Part shown: positions 17,315 through 28,420 of the stretch, one piece after another | Layout of the letters: the number at the start of each line of letters is the position of its first letter | How positions within the stretch are numbered: position 1 is the first letter of the stretch | Assembly: GCA_018267385.1 (NCBI GenBank) | Contig: JAFDYN010000022.1 | Location: 1-64,000 of the forward strand | DNA from: Bacteroidota bacterium | GTDB lineage: Bacteria > Bacteroidota > Bacteroidia > Chitinophagales > LD1 | DNA length: 64,000 nt | Reading direction: 5' to 3' | Program-made: the position numbers and the translations under genes | The notes under the pieces: generated by a model | Database searches by the model: none | The model's input: the letters and a program-made list of their open reading frames with translations, nothing else | Told to the model about the DNA's origin: nothing

Positions 17315-18976
17315 TCAAAGTGTATTGATCAGCTCCTGTGCACTGGCCAGTGCGGCCTCGCTGACTTTCTCACCCCCTATCATCTTAGCCAGTTCCTGAA
17401 TGCGCTCATCCTGATTGAGCGTGCGGATGCGGGTATGTGTTTTCCCTTTAGATACATCCTTGTAGATATACAGGTGCCTGTCTGCTATGCGGGCTATCTG
17501 AGGCAGGTGGGTGATGCAGATCAACTGGTGCCCCTGGCTCATGGTGCGCATGATCTCTCCTACACGCAGGGCTACCTCACCTGAGATACCGGTATCTATC
17601 TCATCAAAGATCAACGTAGGCAGATGATCTGCTGCAGCTACCTGAGATTTGATAGAGAGCATGAGGCGGGATAGTTCACCACCGGAGGCTACCTCTTTTA
17701 TTTCTTGCGGCGCAAAGCCTTTATTGGCGCTGAAGAGGAATTTCACCTCAGATAGGCCGGTATCTGACAGGGTATCGTTCTTTGATTTTTCTATACCGAC
17801 ATGAAAGGCAGCACTGGGCATACCCACTTTGTGCAGATTAGATTCTACATTTTTCTGAAAGGAAGGAATTGCCTTTTGCCTGTTTTGGTGAAGCTTCTCA
17901 GCCATCGTGCGAAGCTCCTTTTCCGATTGCAGCAGTTGCTTTTGCAAAAGCTCGATGGCCTCAGTACTGCTGCCATAGGAGGAAACCTTTTGCTCCAGCG
18001 CTGCCTGAATCCCGATCAGTTGTTCTGTATCGGTGACGTTATATTTTTTTTGCAGGCGGTACAGAACGCTAAGTCGCTGCTGTACCGTTTCCAGCCGCTC
18101 CGGGTCCAGCGCTGCTTTATCCTGTATATCTTCAAACTCTGCCGAGATATCTTTCAGCTCTACGATGGCTGTTTCTATGCGCTTATTGAGTTCTGCTATG
18201 CCGCCATGTATTTTGGCTACAGAGCGCAGCTGACCCTGTACCTCGTGCAGCAGGTCTATGGCCGAGGCCTCTCCCTGCTCTATGATCTGCATGGCAGCCT
18301 GGATAGCCACTTTGATACTCTCTACATTTTCCAAAGTTTTTTGCTCCGTCTCCAGAGTGGCCTGCTCACCGGTCTCTAGCTTTGCTTCGTTCAGTTCATT
18401 TAGCTGAAACTGTACATAGTCTGCTTCCGCCTTCGCCTTATTGTATTCGGCTATCATGGCGTCTAGTCGGGCATGGTCCTTTTTATAACCTGCGAAAGCC
18501 TTTCTGTAATCTGACAGCAGGTTTTGATTTCTGGCCAGTGCGTCGAGCACTTCGAGCTGAAATCCCGACTCTACCAGGTCTAGTGTCTCGTGCTGGCTGT
18601 GCATATTTACCAGCTTTTCACCCAGGGCCTTCAGCACTGTGAGATTGACAGGCGTATCATTGATAAATGCCCTTGACTTGCCACTCTGCGCTATTTCTCT
18701 GCGGATAATGGTGACGGTCTCATAGTCGAGGTCGTTTTCTTTGAAGAGTGCCTTCGTATCGCTTACCGAATCAAACTCTGCTTCTATCACGCACTTCTGG
18801 GCCTGATCGTAGAGTACCTTGCTATCGGCTCGCTCACCGAGCAGGAGCGAGAGTGCGCCGAGCAGGATAGACTTTCCGGCACCGGTCTCGCCCGTTATGA
18901 TATTGACCCCCGCGTCAAAATCTACCTGGAGGTCATCTATGATAGCATAGTTCTGTATAGAGAGGTGCCTGAGCAT
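17315..18976 (-). CDS. recN: DNA repair ATPase RecN
   Basis: 553-aa SMC-like protein acting in double-strand-break repair. Walker A GETGAGKS at residues 29-36; long coiled-coil arms across about residues 155-370; ABC signature VASGGELSRLML; Walker B LIFDEIDTGISGEVA; and the D/H-loop CITHLPQIARIADRH. Length is normal. A TATTTTAG box lies just before the start on this strand. The gene converges on the SprB-repeat gene with two bases between stops. Confidence 0.96.
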   Translation of the reverse strand: MLRHLSIQNYAIIDDLQVDFDAGVNIITGETGAGKSILLGALSLLLGERADSKVLYDQAQKCVIEAEFDSVSDTKALFKENDLDYETVTIIRREIAQSGKSRAFINDTPVNLTVLKALGEKLVNMHSQHETLDLVESGFQLEVLDALARNQNLLSDYRKAFAGYKKDHARLDAMIAEYNKAKAEADYVQFQLNELNEAKLETGEQATLETEQKTLENVESIKVAIQAAMQIIEQGEASAIDLLHEVQGQLRSVAKIHGGIAELNKRIETAIVELKDISAEFEDIQDKAALDPERLETVQQRLSVLYRLQKKYNVTDTEQLIGIQAALEQKVSSYGSSTEAIELLQKQLLQSEKELRTMAEKLHQNRQKAIPSFQKNVESNLHKVGMPSAAFHVGIEKSKNDTLSDTGLSEVKFLFSANKGFAPQEIKEVASGGELSRLMLSIKSQVAAADHLPTLIFDEIDTGISGEVALRVGEIMRTMSQGHQLICITHLPQIARIADRHLYIYKDVSKGKTHTRIRTLNQDERIQELAKMIGGEKVSEAALASAQELINTL

Positions 18977-19075
18977 GACAGCTAAAATAGGGCACTTTCC
19001 CTAATTGTTCTTTCTGAAAATCCCCTTGTGGATATGTCGGGCAGGTTTCTCATTTTTACAGACAGATCACAGCAG

Positions 19076-19564
19076 ATGAATATCACTTTTCGCACGGCTA
19101 CAGCAGACGATATACCGCTCATCAATGAGCTGGCGCATCGTATCTGGTGGCAGCACTATCCCGGCATCATTTCGGATGACCAGATCCGCTATATGCTGGA
19201 TAAAATGTACTCCCCCGCAGCCATAGCAGAGCAGATAGCTGCTTCACAAAAGTATACCCTAATCTATGACGAGGGCAAGCCCGTAGGCTACTATGCCATC
19301 AGCGAGAAAAGTCCCCGTCATTACTTCCTGCACAAATTCTATATCGATACTACAAAGCACCGTAAGGGTATCGGTGCATCAGCCTTCCAAAAGATACTGC
19401 AAGACTGCCAAGGCTATCAGGAGATCGCCCTGCAAGTCAACCGCCGCAACATCAAGGCAGTTAACTTCTATTTCAAGCAAGGCTTCACGATAGCTTTTGC
19501 CAAAGACTTTGACTTTGGCGGCGGCTACACGATGGATGACTTCTGGATGGTGAAGAAACCTTAG
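19076..19564 (+). CDS. GNAT-family N-acetyltransferase
   Basis: 162-aa single-domain acetyltransferase. Start at ATG 19076 (MNITFRTATADDIP), the usual beginning of the fold; an earlier in-frame start would add unrelated residues. Motif A, which binds acetyl-CoA, is KFYIDTTKHRKGIGASAFQKIL (with a G-x-G-A variant); motif B is LQVNRRNIKAVNFYFKQGFT. The WWQHYPGIIS segment near residue 28 is frequent in RimI-like members. Substrate unknown. Confidence 0.9.
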   Translation: MNITFRTATADDIPLINELAHRIWWQHYPGIISDDQIRYMLDKMYSPAAIAEQIAASQKYTLIYDEGKPVGYYAISEKSPRHYFLHKFYIDTTKHRKGIGASAFQKILQDCQGYQEIALQVNRRNIKAVNFYFKQGFTIAFAKDFDFGGGYTMDDFWMVKKP

Positions 19565-19620
19565 CTGTACTTCACTTTCAAACTTTCAAATCGGCACATT
19601 TTCAAATTGATTAGCTTCGC

Positions 19621-20274
19621 ATGATGTCTCACGACCATCAGCATAACCACGAGCACTCCCACTATCATCTCCACTCCAATCAGCGCAGCACACAGATCGT
19701 GGTGCTGATATCGGTGGCTACGATGCTGCTGGAGCTGTATTATGGCTATGCCTCTCAGTCGGTAGCGCTGATGATGGAGGGCTGGCACATGCTCTCACAC
19801 GTACTGGTGCTGGCGCTGGCCTGGGCAGCTTATGTTTACCTCAAGAGCCGCCACAAGGAGAATAACCATAAGCTACAGAAACGCGTTTTATCATTGAGCG
19901 CTTTTGCCAGTTCTATCGTGCTGCTGCTTGTGACCATCGTGATGGTGTATGAGTCTATTGAGAAATTTCTCCATGCTGATATAGATGTGACAGACGGTGC
20001 GCTGGCCGTGGCGGTGATCGGCCTCGTAGTCAATGCCATCAGTGCCTACTTTCTCCACCGCGAGGAGGAGCATCACGACCTCAATATGCGCGCTGCCTAT
20101 CTCCATGTGGTCAGCGATATTCTCATCAGTGTTTTTGCCATCATCTCCCTGCTGGCAGCCCGCTGGCTGGGTTGGAAACTGGTAGACCCGATTTGCGGCC
20201 TTCTGGGTGCTGTCATTATCCTTAAATGGGCCATCGAGCTGATCCGCAAAAGCTGGGTAGAGATAGTAGGGTAA
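19621..20274 (+). CDS. Short cation diffusion facilitator (CDF) protein
   Basis: 217-aa metal efflux protein with a His-rich N-terminus (about ten His in the first 22 residues), then six predicted membrane segments. Family metal-site positions: EGWHMLSHVLVLALAW in TM2 (with His where many members have Asp) and LHVVSDILISV in TM5, plus LVDPICGLLGAVIILKW. The protein stops after TM6; the C-terminal cytoplasmic dimer domain of typical CDFs (about 80 residues) is missing. This fits DmeF-like subfamilies. A TAGCTTCG box ends one base before the ATG. Confidence 0.88.
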   Translation: MMSHDHQHNHEHSHYHLHSNQRSTQIVVLISVATMLLELYYGYASQSVALMMEGWHMLSHVLVLALAWAAYVYLKSRHKENNHKLQKRVLSLSAFASSIVLLLVTIVMVYESIEKFLHADIDVTDGALAVAVIGLVVNAISAYFLHREEEHHDLNMRAAYLHVVSDILISVFAIISLLAARWLGWKLVDPICGLLGAVIILKWAIELIRKSWVEIVG

Positions 20275-20327
20275 TATTTGTATTCCCAGACCGCCACCAA
20301 CCCATCACCCGCCACCTGATTTTTCCG

Positions 20328-20335
20328 TACGTTTG
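20328..20335 (+). promoter_or_regulatory. -7 box of the FAD-linked oxidase gene
   Basis: TACGTTTG, a perfect TAnnTTTG, ends 4 bases before the ATG. No TTTG at the expected -33 spacing. Implies a leaderless transcript. Confidence 0.45.
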
Positions 20336-20339
20336 CCAT

Positions 20340-21740
20340 ATGGATTTCAAAAAGATAGACGAGCAGGATCTCGTGTTTTTCCGCTCTGTAGTAGGAGAGG
20401 AGTTCGTATTGACCACACCTGAGGGCCTGGCCAAATATGCTAAAGACGAAACAGAAGACCTGCGCTTCCCGCCGGAGGTGGTGCTGAAACCCGCCAATAC
20501 GGACGAGATCAGCCGCATCATGCGTTACTGCAATGAAAGGAATATTCCTGTTTCACCACGCGCAGCCGGTACCGGCCTCTCTGCCAATAGCCTCTGTATC
20601 TATGGCGGTGTAATGCTCACTATAGAGCGGCTCAATAAGATCATCAATATAGATGAGCAAAATCTGCAGGTCACTACCGAGCCGGGCGTGATCACTGAGC
20701 AGCTGCAAAATGCTGTGAAGGAAAAGGGCCTTTACTATCCGCCAGATCCATCCAGCCGGGGTAGCAGCTTCATAGGTGGCAACGTAGCCTGCAATAGCGG
20801 CGGCCCGCGTGCCGTGAAGTATGGCGTGGTGAAAGATTTTGTGCTCAATCTGGAGGTGGTCCTCGCTAATGGAGATGTGATCTGGACCGGCGCCAATGTT
20901 TTGAAGAATTCTACGGGTTATAATTTCACCCAGCTTTTTGTGGGTAGTGAAGGGACGCTCGGCATTGTGACCAGGATCGTACTGAAGCTCGTGCCCCATC
21001 CGCAGTACACGCTCGTCATGCTCGCACCATTCCCATCTATGGAGCAGGCCGCAGCGGCAGTAGCTGCTACCTTTCAGGCAGGCATCGTTCCTTCCTGCAT
21101 GGAGTTTATGGAGCGCGAGGCTATCGACTGGGTTTGCAGGTGGCTGGGAGATGTGACCATACCCATAGCAGATGATGTGCGCGCCAATCTGCTCATAGAG
21201 CTCGATGGCAATGATCTGGATGTGCTCTACAAAGAGAGCGAGCAACTGTACGAAGTATTGACACGTTTTGACTGTGGGGAGATACTCTTTGCCGACTCTG
21301 ATGCTCAGAAAGCGGATCTATGGCGCATGCGCCGCAATGTGGCTAACGCTGTGAAGACCACGGCTGTGACCATAGAGGAAGATACGGTGGTGCCGCGTTA
21401 TCGCCTGCCGGAGCTGCTCACACATATCAAGGCCGTTGGCCGGAAATACAACTTCCGCTCGGTCTGCTACGGCCATGCGGGCGATGGCAACGTACACGTA
21501 CGCATCATCAAGGATGAACTGACAGATGACCAATGGAAGAATGAGGTGCCCAAAGGCGTCCGTGAGATTTTCGAAAAGGTGGTAGAGCTGGGCGGCACTA
21601 TCAGCGGCGAGCACGGCATAGGCTGGGTGCAGCGCAGGTATATGGACGTCAAGTTTCCCGCTATGCAGCTGGACCTGATGCGCGGTGTCAAAGCCGTCTT
21701 TGATCCGAAAGGCATCCTGAATCCGGGCAAAATATTCTGA
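20340..21740 (+). CDS. FAD-linked oxidase (GlcD / D-lactate dehydrogenase type)
   Basis: 466-aa flavoprotein oxidising a 2-hydroxyacid (glycolate or D-lactate are the usual substrates). PCMH-type FAD domain (about 40-215) with PRAAGTGLSANSL, the YPPDPSS segment, and GGNVACNSGGPRAVKYG. C-terminal FAD-oxidase domain (about 220-466) with the metal-site CYGHAGDGNVHVR and SGEHGIGWVQRRY. The ATG at 20340 sits right before conserved sequence and fits the -7 box. It is a single-gene enzyme without GlcE/GlcF neighbours. Confidence 0.92.
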   Translation: MDFKKIDEQDLVFFRSVVGEEFVLTTPEGLAKYAKDETEDLRFPPEVVLKPANTDEISRIMRYCNERNIPVSPRAAGTGLSANSLCIYGGVMLTIERLNKIINIDEQNLQVTTEPGVITEQLQNAVKEKGLYYPPDPSSRGSSFIGGNVACNSGGPRAVKYGVVKDFVLNLEVVLANGDVIWTGANVLKNSTGYNFTQLFVGSEGTLGIVTRIVLKLVPHPQYTLVMLAPFPSMEQAAAAVAATFQAGIVPSCMEFMEREAIDWVCRWLGDVTIPIADDVRANLLIELDGNDLDVLYKESEQLYEVLTRFDCGEILFADSDAQKADLWRMRRNVANAVKTTAVTIEEDTVVPRYRLPELLTHIKAVGRKYNFRSVCYGHAGDGNVHVRIIKDELTDDQWKNEVPKGVREIFEKVVELGGTISGEHGIGWVQRRYMDVKFPAMQLDLMRGVKAVFDPKGILNPGKIF

Positions 21741-21845
21741 CCAGTCCGGCGTTTGAGTGTTTTGCCTGTAGAAAGCGCTGACTCAGAGTAAGTTTTTTTA
21801 ACATGACTATGACAGAGGCAGGCCACCCTTTACGTCTAATTGACG

Positions 21846-21853
21846 TATATTTG
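21846..21853 (+). promoter_or_regulatory. -7 box before the gene at 21863
   Basis: TATATTTG, a perfect TAnnTTTG, 9 bases before the ATG; no clear -33 TTTG. Confidence 0.45.
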
Positions 21854-21862
21854 TTAGGCTCA

Positions 21863-22576
21863 ATGAAGTTCAAACAGCACATCCACCGTTTCGCTCATTA
21901 TCTGGCATTTGCAGTACTGCTGCTATCAGTTGTATCAGTGCAGGCCCAGGATGATGATAAACCGGCACCATACAAGCGCCCGGAGCAATCTTACTCCAGA
22001 GATACGGTGAGTTCAGATCTGGGCAAGACCAGTTCTTTTTCCCCAAAGAAGAAGTTTGATATCGAGAAGCTGCTCATAGAGCCTAATATCCAGTTGTTTT
22101 TTGCCAATAACTATTACCAGTTCGGCCTTATGCCATCTCTGGGGTACAAGACATGGAAGAATCTCTATGTAGGGGGCAGTCTTAATTACAACCTGCAGTA
22201 TGTACCACATGTAGACGGTCCGGGCACCAACTCGCCTCACGCCTCTGTGCAGGTCTATGGTGGCGGTCCATTTGTGCATTACAAGATATGGAAGGGCTTC
22301 TTTACGCGGCTGCGGGTAGAGATGCTGGCGGTGCGCTATCCCACTTCCTATGCATACGGCAGCACAAATGAATTGGTATACAATACGCGAGGTATCCCAT
22401 ATCTCTGGATCGGCGGCGGCTATAACCTTACGGCCAGCAAAAATTTTTTTATACCAGTAGCGGTCTATATCAATCCGCTATATCCCGCCTATAGCGGAGG
22501 CCAGAAGTCGATCTCGCCGTATCCATCCATTGTGTACTTTCAGGTAGCTTTTTATATTTTCTCTCCGGGCCATTGA
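21863..22576 (+). CDS. Predicted outer-membrane beta-barrel protein
   Basis: 237-aa exported protein. Signal peptide MKFKQ...VVSVQAQ (cleavage near residue 29), a polar linker with Asp/Lys/Pro (DDDKPAPYKRPEQSYS), then alternating aromatic/glycine strands (NYYQFGLMPSLGYKTW, LYVGGSLNYNLQYV, FFTRLRVEMLAV, IPYLWIGGGYNL) ending in an aromatic-rich strand VYFQVAFYIF. This is the composition of a small outer-membrane barrel. ATG 21863 is preferred to an upstream frame start because the signal peptide begins there. The DNA glycosylase gene starts 1 base after its stop, so the two are probably cotranscribed. Confidence 0.75.
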   Translation: MKFKQHIHRFAHYLAFAVLLLSVVSVQAQDDDKPAPYKRPEQSYSRDTVSSDLGKTSSFSPKKKFDIEKLLIEPNIQLFFANNYYQFGLMPSLGYKTWKNLYVGGSLNYNLQYVPHVDGPGTNSPHASVQVYGGGPFVHYKIWKGFFTRLRVEMLAVRYPTSYAYGSTNELVYNTRGIPYLWIGGGYNLTASKNFFIPVAVYINPLYPAYSGGQKSISPYPSIVYFQVAFYIFSPGH

Positions 22577-22577
22577 T

Positions 22578-23180
22578 ATGGGCTCCAAACTGCCTTTATC
22601 ATTCTATCGTCGTGATGATGTGACTCTGATAGCTCGTGAGCTACTGGGTAAGGTTCTTTGTACCAACTTTGACGGTGTACTCACCAGCGGTATTATCGTA
22701 GAAACAGAAGCCTATTCACAAAGCGAAAAAGCTTGTCACGCCTTCGGAGGCAAACGTACTCCGCGCACAGAGGTTTTTTACAATGATGGCGGCCTCTCTT
22801 ATGTGTATCTCTGCTACGGCATCCACTATCTTTTCAATATCATCACAAACGCAGCCGATACTGCAGATGCCGTACTGATCCGCGCCATAGAGCCTGTAGA
22901 TGGAGTAGAGACCATGCTACGCCGCCGCAAGATGACCAAACTGGAGCACCGCATAGGTGCCGGCCCCGGCTCGGTGAGTCAGGCGCTTGGCCTCACTAAG
23001 CATCACAATGCCCTCGACCTTACCGAAGACCACGTCTGGCTGGAGCGGCGGGGCATCAAAGTGCCGGATGATCAGATCATCGCCTCGCCCCGTGTAGGTG
23101 TAGACTACGCCGGAGAGGATGCGCTGCTGCCCTGGCGGTACCGTATAGGAGGCAGTCCGTGGGTCAGCAAGGCGAAATAA
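22578..23180 (+). CDS. 3-methyladenine DNA glycosylase (AAG/MPG family)
   Basis: 200-aa base-excision repair enzyme removing alkylated purines. Landmarks: ARELLGKVLCTNFDG, the catalytic IVETEAYSQSEKACHAFGGKRTPRT, YVYLCYGIHYLFNI, VLIRAIEP, GAGPGSVSQALGL and the C-terminal SPRVGVDYAGEDALLPWRYRI. Normal length for the bacterial family. It begins 1 base after the preceding barrel gene. Confidence 0.94.
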   Translation: MGSKLPLSFYRRDDVTLIARELLGKVLCTNFDGVLTSGIIVETEAYSQSEKACHAFGGKRTPRTEVFYNDGGLSYVYLCYGIHYLFNIITNAADTADAVLIRAIEPVDGVETMLRRRKMTKLEHRIGAGPGSVSQALGLTKHHNALDLTEDHVWLERRGIKVPDDQIIASPRVGVDYAGEDALLPWRYRIGGSPWVSKAK

Positions 23181-23365
23181 TTTGTGTTGAAAATCAAATA
23201 GTTAAAAGAAAGTCTCGTTTTTCTCTTGACAAAGGCTAAGACGGCGTTTACCTTGTTTGTATAAGCTGAGAGTGATTTCAGTTTTTCAGGGTTAACAGGC
23301 CGGTAGCTTTAGAAGTGCCGGTCTTGTTATTTTAGGAGGTCCCGAACCCTGTAGCAGTTATACAT
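23181..23365. other. Gene-poor spacer
   Basis: AT-rich stretch after the glycosylase gene with one hairpin (23294-23328). No reading frame, RNA gene or mobile-element trace seen. Together with the doubtful small gene at 23366 it makes the longest weakly coding stretch of the window. Confidence 0.5.
23294..23333 (+). terminator. Possible weak terminator after the DNA glycosylase
   Basis: Imperfect stem AACAGGCCGG / CCGGTCTTGTT with a bulge, followed by ATTTT. Confidence 0.4.
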
Positions 23366-23611
23366 TCAATTTGTCTGACACAACCTCTGCCAGTAGCTGC
23401 TGCATATCGATATCCCAGCCTGAAAGGCTAGGAATGTCACTCGCCAGAGGATCGCATCGGGCTGACACACGCCGTCCGCGTCGGCCATATAGAGCGTCCC
23501 GTCTTTTAATACCCAGTTGCTGGACTGTATTGTCTTCTGCACTACTTCAGCTTCGCCGAAATAGTACGCCCAGTTCTTCTCTCGGTTTATGATCAGTATT
23601 GTTTTCATCAT
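23366..23611 (-). CDS. Small hypothetical protein (doubtful)
   Basis: 81-aa frame on the minus strand starting ATGATGAAAAC, no recognised family. The first half (KTILIINREKNWAYYFGEAEVV) looks protein-like; the end is Cys/Trp-rich without pattern. A TAAATTTC box (23615-23622) sits 3 bases upstream, the near-leaderless layout seen at other genes here, but directly behind a terminator. It could be a real small gene or a decayed fragment. Confidence 0.35.
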   Translation of the reverse strand: MMKTILIINREKNWAYYFGEAEVVQKTIQSSNWVLKDGTLYMADADGVCQPDAILWRVTFLAFQAGISICSSYWQRLCQTN

Positions 23612-23623
23612 CAGGAAATTTAT

Positions 23624-23653
23624 AAAAAAAGGCCGGTGTCATCACCGGCCTTT
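23624..23653 (-). terminator. Terminator of the GloVer-repeat gene
   Basis: Stem AAAGGCCGGTG / CACCGGCCTTT (loop TCAT) with a T-run on the minus strand. Same GGCCGGT core as the gyrB terminator. Confidence 0.88.
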
Positions 23654-23669
23654 GATCTCAGATCTATGC

Positions 23670-26045
23670 TTATTGCAAGATCAAAATTTTTCGTGACAAG
23701 CTATGACTGCTGTTTTCTATATGCAGCAGATAGGCACCTGAGGCGATGGCCGGGCTTGTTTGCCATACAGACCCTGATATGCCGTTCTGTTCTATTACCT
23801 TTCTGCCAGACATGTCATATAGACTGACCCTGGTAGGCGCCGCAAGTGCACTACTAAAATGGAAAGCCCCCTGATAGTAGGATATCTGTAGCTCATCGTT
23901 ATCTATATCTGCTATTCCCGTAGGGATCTGCATCACTACATCCAGCTCAACTGTGCCCCCTGCGTTCTTAGTCATATATACCGCTGTATCGCAGAAGGTA
24001 GCAGTGCAGCCCAGGCTGTCCGTCACTGTCACACAGATGTCGTAGTATCCGGCAGTGTCATAGATGTGTGTAGGAGTAGCTCCGGTACTCGTAGGCGTAC
24101 CATCGCCCCAGTTCCATACATAGGATAAAGAAGGACCTGCACATTGATTGAGTGCGTACCATAGCTGTGGTATGGCGGCTGGCTGTACGGAGAAGTAAGC
24201 TGTCGTATGATTGGGTACTACAGCCAGGACAAGGATAGAGAAACTATCACAGCCACTCACTGCTGCACCGGAGAGTGTATCGATGTAGATCCCTGAGAAG
24301 TCATATACCCCGCCGTGCCAGAGGTAGCCGCCGCTGCCGGCGCAGACACCAGCGAGTGTCGTATCTGCAGCGTATGGCAGCACAGTCAGTACCAGCCTGT
24401 CTACACTATCACAGCCACCTGCTGCTGTGATGGGCAGGGTAGTGTCATAGGTGCCTGTCGTGTCATAGGTCTGGCCTCCTGTGGTATAAGAGTGGCCTGC
24501 GCAGATCGTAGCAGAGACCATATGTACGCCCGATATCGTCAGCGTGGTCTCTATGATACTATCGCACTGGTGTGAGGAAATGCCCGATACCGTATCGCGA
24601 TAGACGCCTGCTGTACTATGCTGGTGGCCATATACAGAGATAGACTGACCGGCACAGATAGAGATGCTCTGGTGGCCCAGGACGTTGAATACTGTCAGGT
24701 CTGCACTCAAAGTCGTATCACGCTGAGTACCATGAGTAAATATAGCACGGTACTGTGAGCCGTTCTGCGCAGTAGTGGGGAGCAATCTCAGTATGGTGTC
24801 CGTAGCACCCGCTATATTGGAAAAGGTGGCGCCGCTATCAGCGCTGACCTGCCACTGCACTGTGGCAGACGCAGCGGTGTCAGATGCGGTAAAGTGTACA
24901 TGGTACCCTTCGCAGACATAGGTATTATAAGGTTGTGTATGGATGGCCTTTGGAAAGTATTCGTGAAGGGTACCATACTGAGGTCCTAGTGTACCTAGTG
25001 GCAAGCGTACCTGCTGCGTATAGGTGCCGGACACTACATCATAGCTGAAAATGGTTCCTCTATCGAGATCGCCTCCCATATAGGTGGTGCCATAAAGTTT
25101 GCCATCGGTGGCCAGCATCAGGCTGCCGTATGGACTTTTGCCATCTGATCCGCTACCGAAACTGTGCAGGCTATCGTAGGCCATAGTGACCGGATCAAAC
25201 CTGAATAACACTCCACCTCCGTAGCGGCCACCGCCCAGCGCAAGACCATAGAATTTTCTATCCGGGCCTGCGGTCAGGCTGCCGAATGGCACAGAGCCTG
25301 TAGGCTGGGCCATATTATAGAGCACACTGAGAGATCCACTGCTTATCACATACCTGAATATTGTACCAAATCTGTTGTTTGTCCCATTACCGGTGGTCAT
25401 GCCGTATAGCGTATCACGCCCCCACTCCAGAAGTTTGCCATGGGGTAAGCTATTGGACGGGAATGAATACAATCTGGTATAGGTATTGGTAAATTGATCA
25501 AAACGGTAAATAGTACCGGCACTGCTGTCTCCATCCTGACTGGTCATACCATACAGCCGCCCATCCGAAGCTAGCGTCATACCGCCATATGGCTGTGCTG
25601 CCTGCGGGAAATCAAAAAGAGATACCGCCTCAGTGGTGCCAATGGTATACTTGAAAATGATACCTGAGTTATGCGCTCCGCGGGAGGTGGTCACGCCATA
25701 GAATGTTTTGGGATCTGTGAGTGTGAGATCGCTGACAGAACTATAGCTGATATAGGGGATCACGCCATATACTATGACGCTGTCAGATATAGGATCATAG
25801 GCGGCGATATAGTTGCCATTATTATTGTTGTAGCATCCGTACATTCTGCCATCGGGAGCTTCTGTCAGGTCCACTGTATTAAAGTTTCCGGCAGGATGGT
25901 AGTACACCTTGTAAAGGCTGGTATCTCCGCCATGGTATGCTATGACGTTTCCGCTATAAGTACCACCAAATAAAACAGGAGCGTGCTGCGCAAAAGCAAC
26001 TGCGATCACAAAGGTCAATAGTACAACGACTAAGGTTTTTTTCAT
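23670..26045 (-). CDS. T9SS cargo with GloVer repeats, PKD domain and type A sorting domain
   Basis: 791-aa secreted protein. Signal peptide MKKTLVVVLLTFVIAVAFAQ; the ATG at 26045 is preferred to an in-frame start 13 codons upstream. N-terminal half (to about residue 370): tandem repeats of the GloVer type, each with a DG-LYGMT / GGxxxxGTIFRYD pattern, probably a beta-propeller. Then an Ig-like region, a repeated stretch with CAGHSYTTGGQTYDTTGTYD, and a PKD domain (WNWGDGTPTSTG...YDTAGYYDICVTVTDS). The C-terminal 75 residues (VSLYDMSGRKVIEQ, ASGAYLLHIENS) are a T9SS type A sorting domain, so the protein is likely exported and attached to the surface. No enzymatic domain seen. Confidence 0.9.
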   Translation of the reverse strand: MKKTLVVVLLTFVIAVAFAQHAPVLFGGTYSGNVIAYHGGDTSLYKVYYHPAGNFNTVDLTEAPDGRMYGCYNNNNGNYIAAYDPISDSVIVYGVIPYISYSSVSDLTLTDPKTFYGVTTSRGAHNSGIIFKYTIGTTEAVSLFDFPQAAQPYGGMTLASDGRLYGMTSQDGDSSAGTIYRFDQFTNTYTRLYSFPSNSLPHGKLLEWGRDTLYGMTTGNGTNNRFGTIFRYVISSGSLSVLYNMAQPTGSVPFGSLTAGPDRKFYGLALGGGRYGGGVLFRFDPVTMAYDSLHSFGSGSDGKSPYGSLMLATDGKLYGTTYMGGDLDRGTIFSYDVVSGTYTQQVRLPLGTLGPQYGTLHEYFPKAIHTQPYNTYVCEGYHVHFTASDTAASATVQWQVSADSGATFSNIAGATDTILRLLPTTAQNGSQYRAIFTHGTQRDTTLSADLTVFNVLGHQSISICAGQSISVYGHQHSTAGVYRDTVSGISSHQCDSIIETTLTISGVHMVSATICAGHSYTTGGQTYDTTGTYDTTLPITAAGGCDSVDRLVLTVLPYAADTTLAGVCAGSGGYLWHGGVYDFSGIYIDTLSGAAVSGCDSFSILVLAVVPNHTTAYFSVQPAAIPQLWYALNQCAGPSLSYVWNWGDGTPTSTGATPTHIYDTAGYYDICVTVTDSLGCTATFCDTAVYMTKNAGGTVELDVVMQIPTGIADIDNDELQISYYQGAFHFSSALAAPTRVSLYDMSGRKVIEQNGISGSVWQTSPAIASGAYLLHIENSSHSLSRKILILQ

Positions 26046-26085
26046 TTTCCAGATTTTGTATAAAGAAAGCAAACTTGACTGCATT

Positions 26086-26112
26086 AAAAAAGGCCGGTTT
26101 ATACCGGCCTTT
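26086..26112 (-). terminator. Terminator of gyrB
   Basis: 10-bp stem AAAGGCCGGT / ACCGGCCTTT with a 4-base loop and T-run on the minus strand, 45 bases after the gyrB stop. Confidence 0.88.
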
Positions 26113-26124
26113 GTATTAGCATTG

Positions 26125-26156
26125 CCTAATGTCTATCGTCTAATGTCTCTTGTCTA
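26125..26156. repeat. TTAGACA-type spacer repeat after gyrB
   Basis: On the minus strand reads as AGACAAG-AGACATT-AGACGAT-AGACATT units, directly abutting the gyrB stop codon. Same unit as 967-1013. Confidence 0.5.
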
Positions 26157-28169
<2,013 letters not shown>

Positions 28170-28364
28170 TCAAAACCTACGTAAAATCTATGTTTCAACC
28201 CTGCTAAAAACACTTAAAAGCGGGCCATTTTGTGGATAAATATTTAATAGAAAAATAGCACCAGAAATCTGCGGGGCAAAAGGCTGTGAAAGGTCAAAAA
28301 ATGATGGGAAAACAAGTGGAAAAGCCGCGGCTTTTACGAAATAAAACAGATCATATTTATCTAA

Positions 28365-28399
28365 AAAATAAAAAGGGCGGGAGATACACCCCCGCCCTT
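28365..28399 (-). terminator. Terminator of the SprB-repeat gene 28421-31471
   Basis: 9-bp stem AAGGGCGGG / CCCGCCCTT, 9-base loop, followed on the minus strand by TTTTT. Lies 21 bases past the stop codon. Confidence 0.88.
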
Positions 28400-28420
28400 G
28401 CGTTTTCACAGTCAGTATGT

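Noticed and set aside
20553-21245. 230-codon antisense frame within the FAD-linked oxidase gene
   Set aside because: Overlaps a well-conserved enzyme; no family features in the antisense product.
23371-23592. 73-codon plus-strand frame opposite the doubtful small gene
   Set aside because: Ser/Arg-rich without pattern and no start signal.
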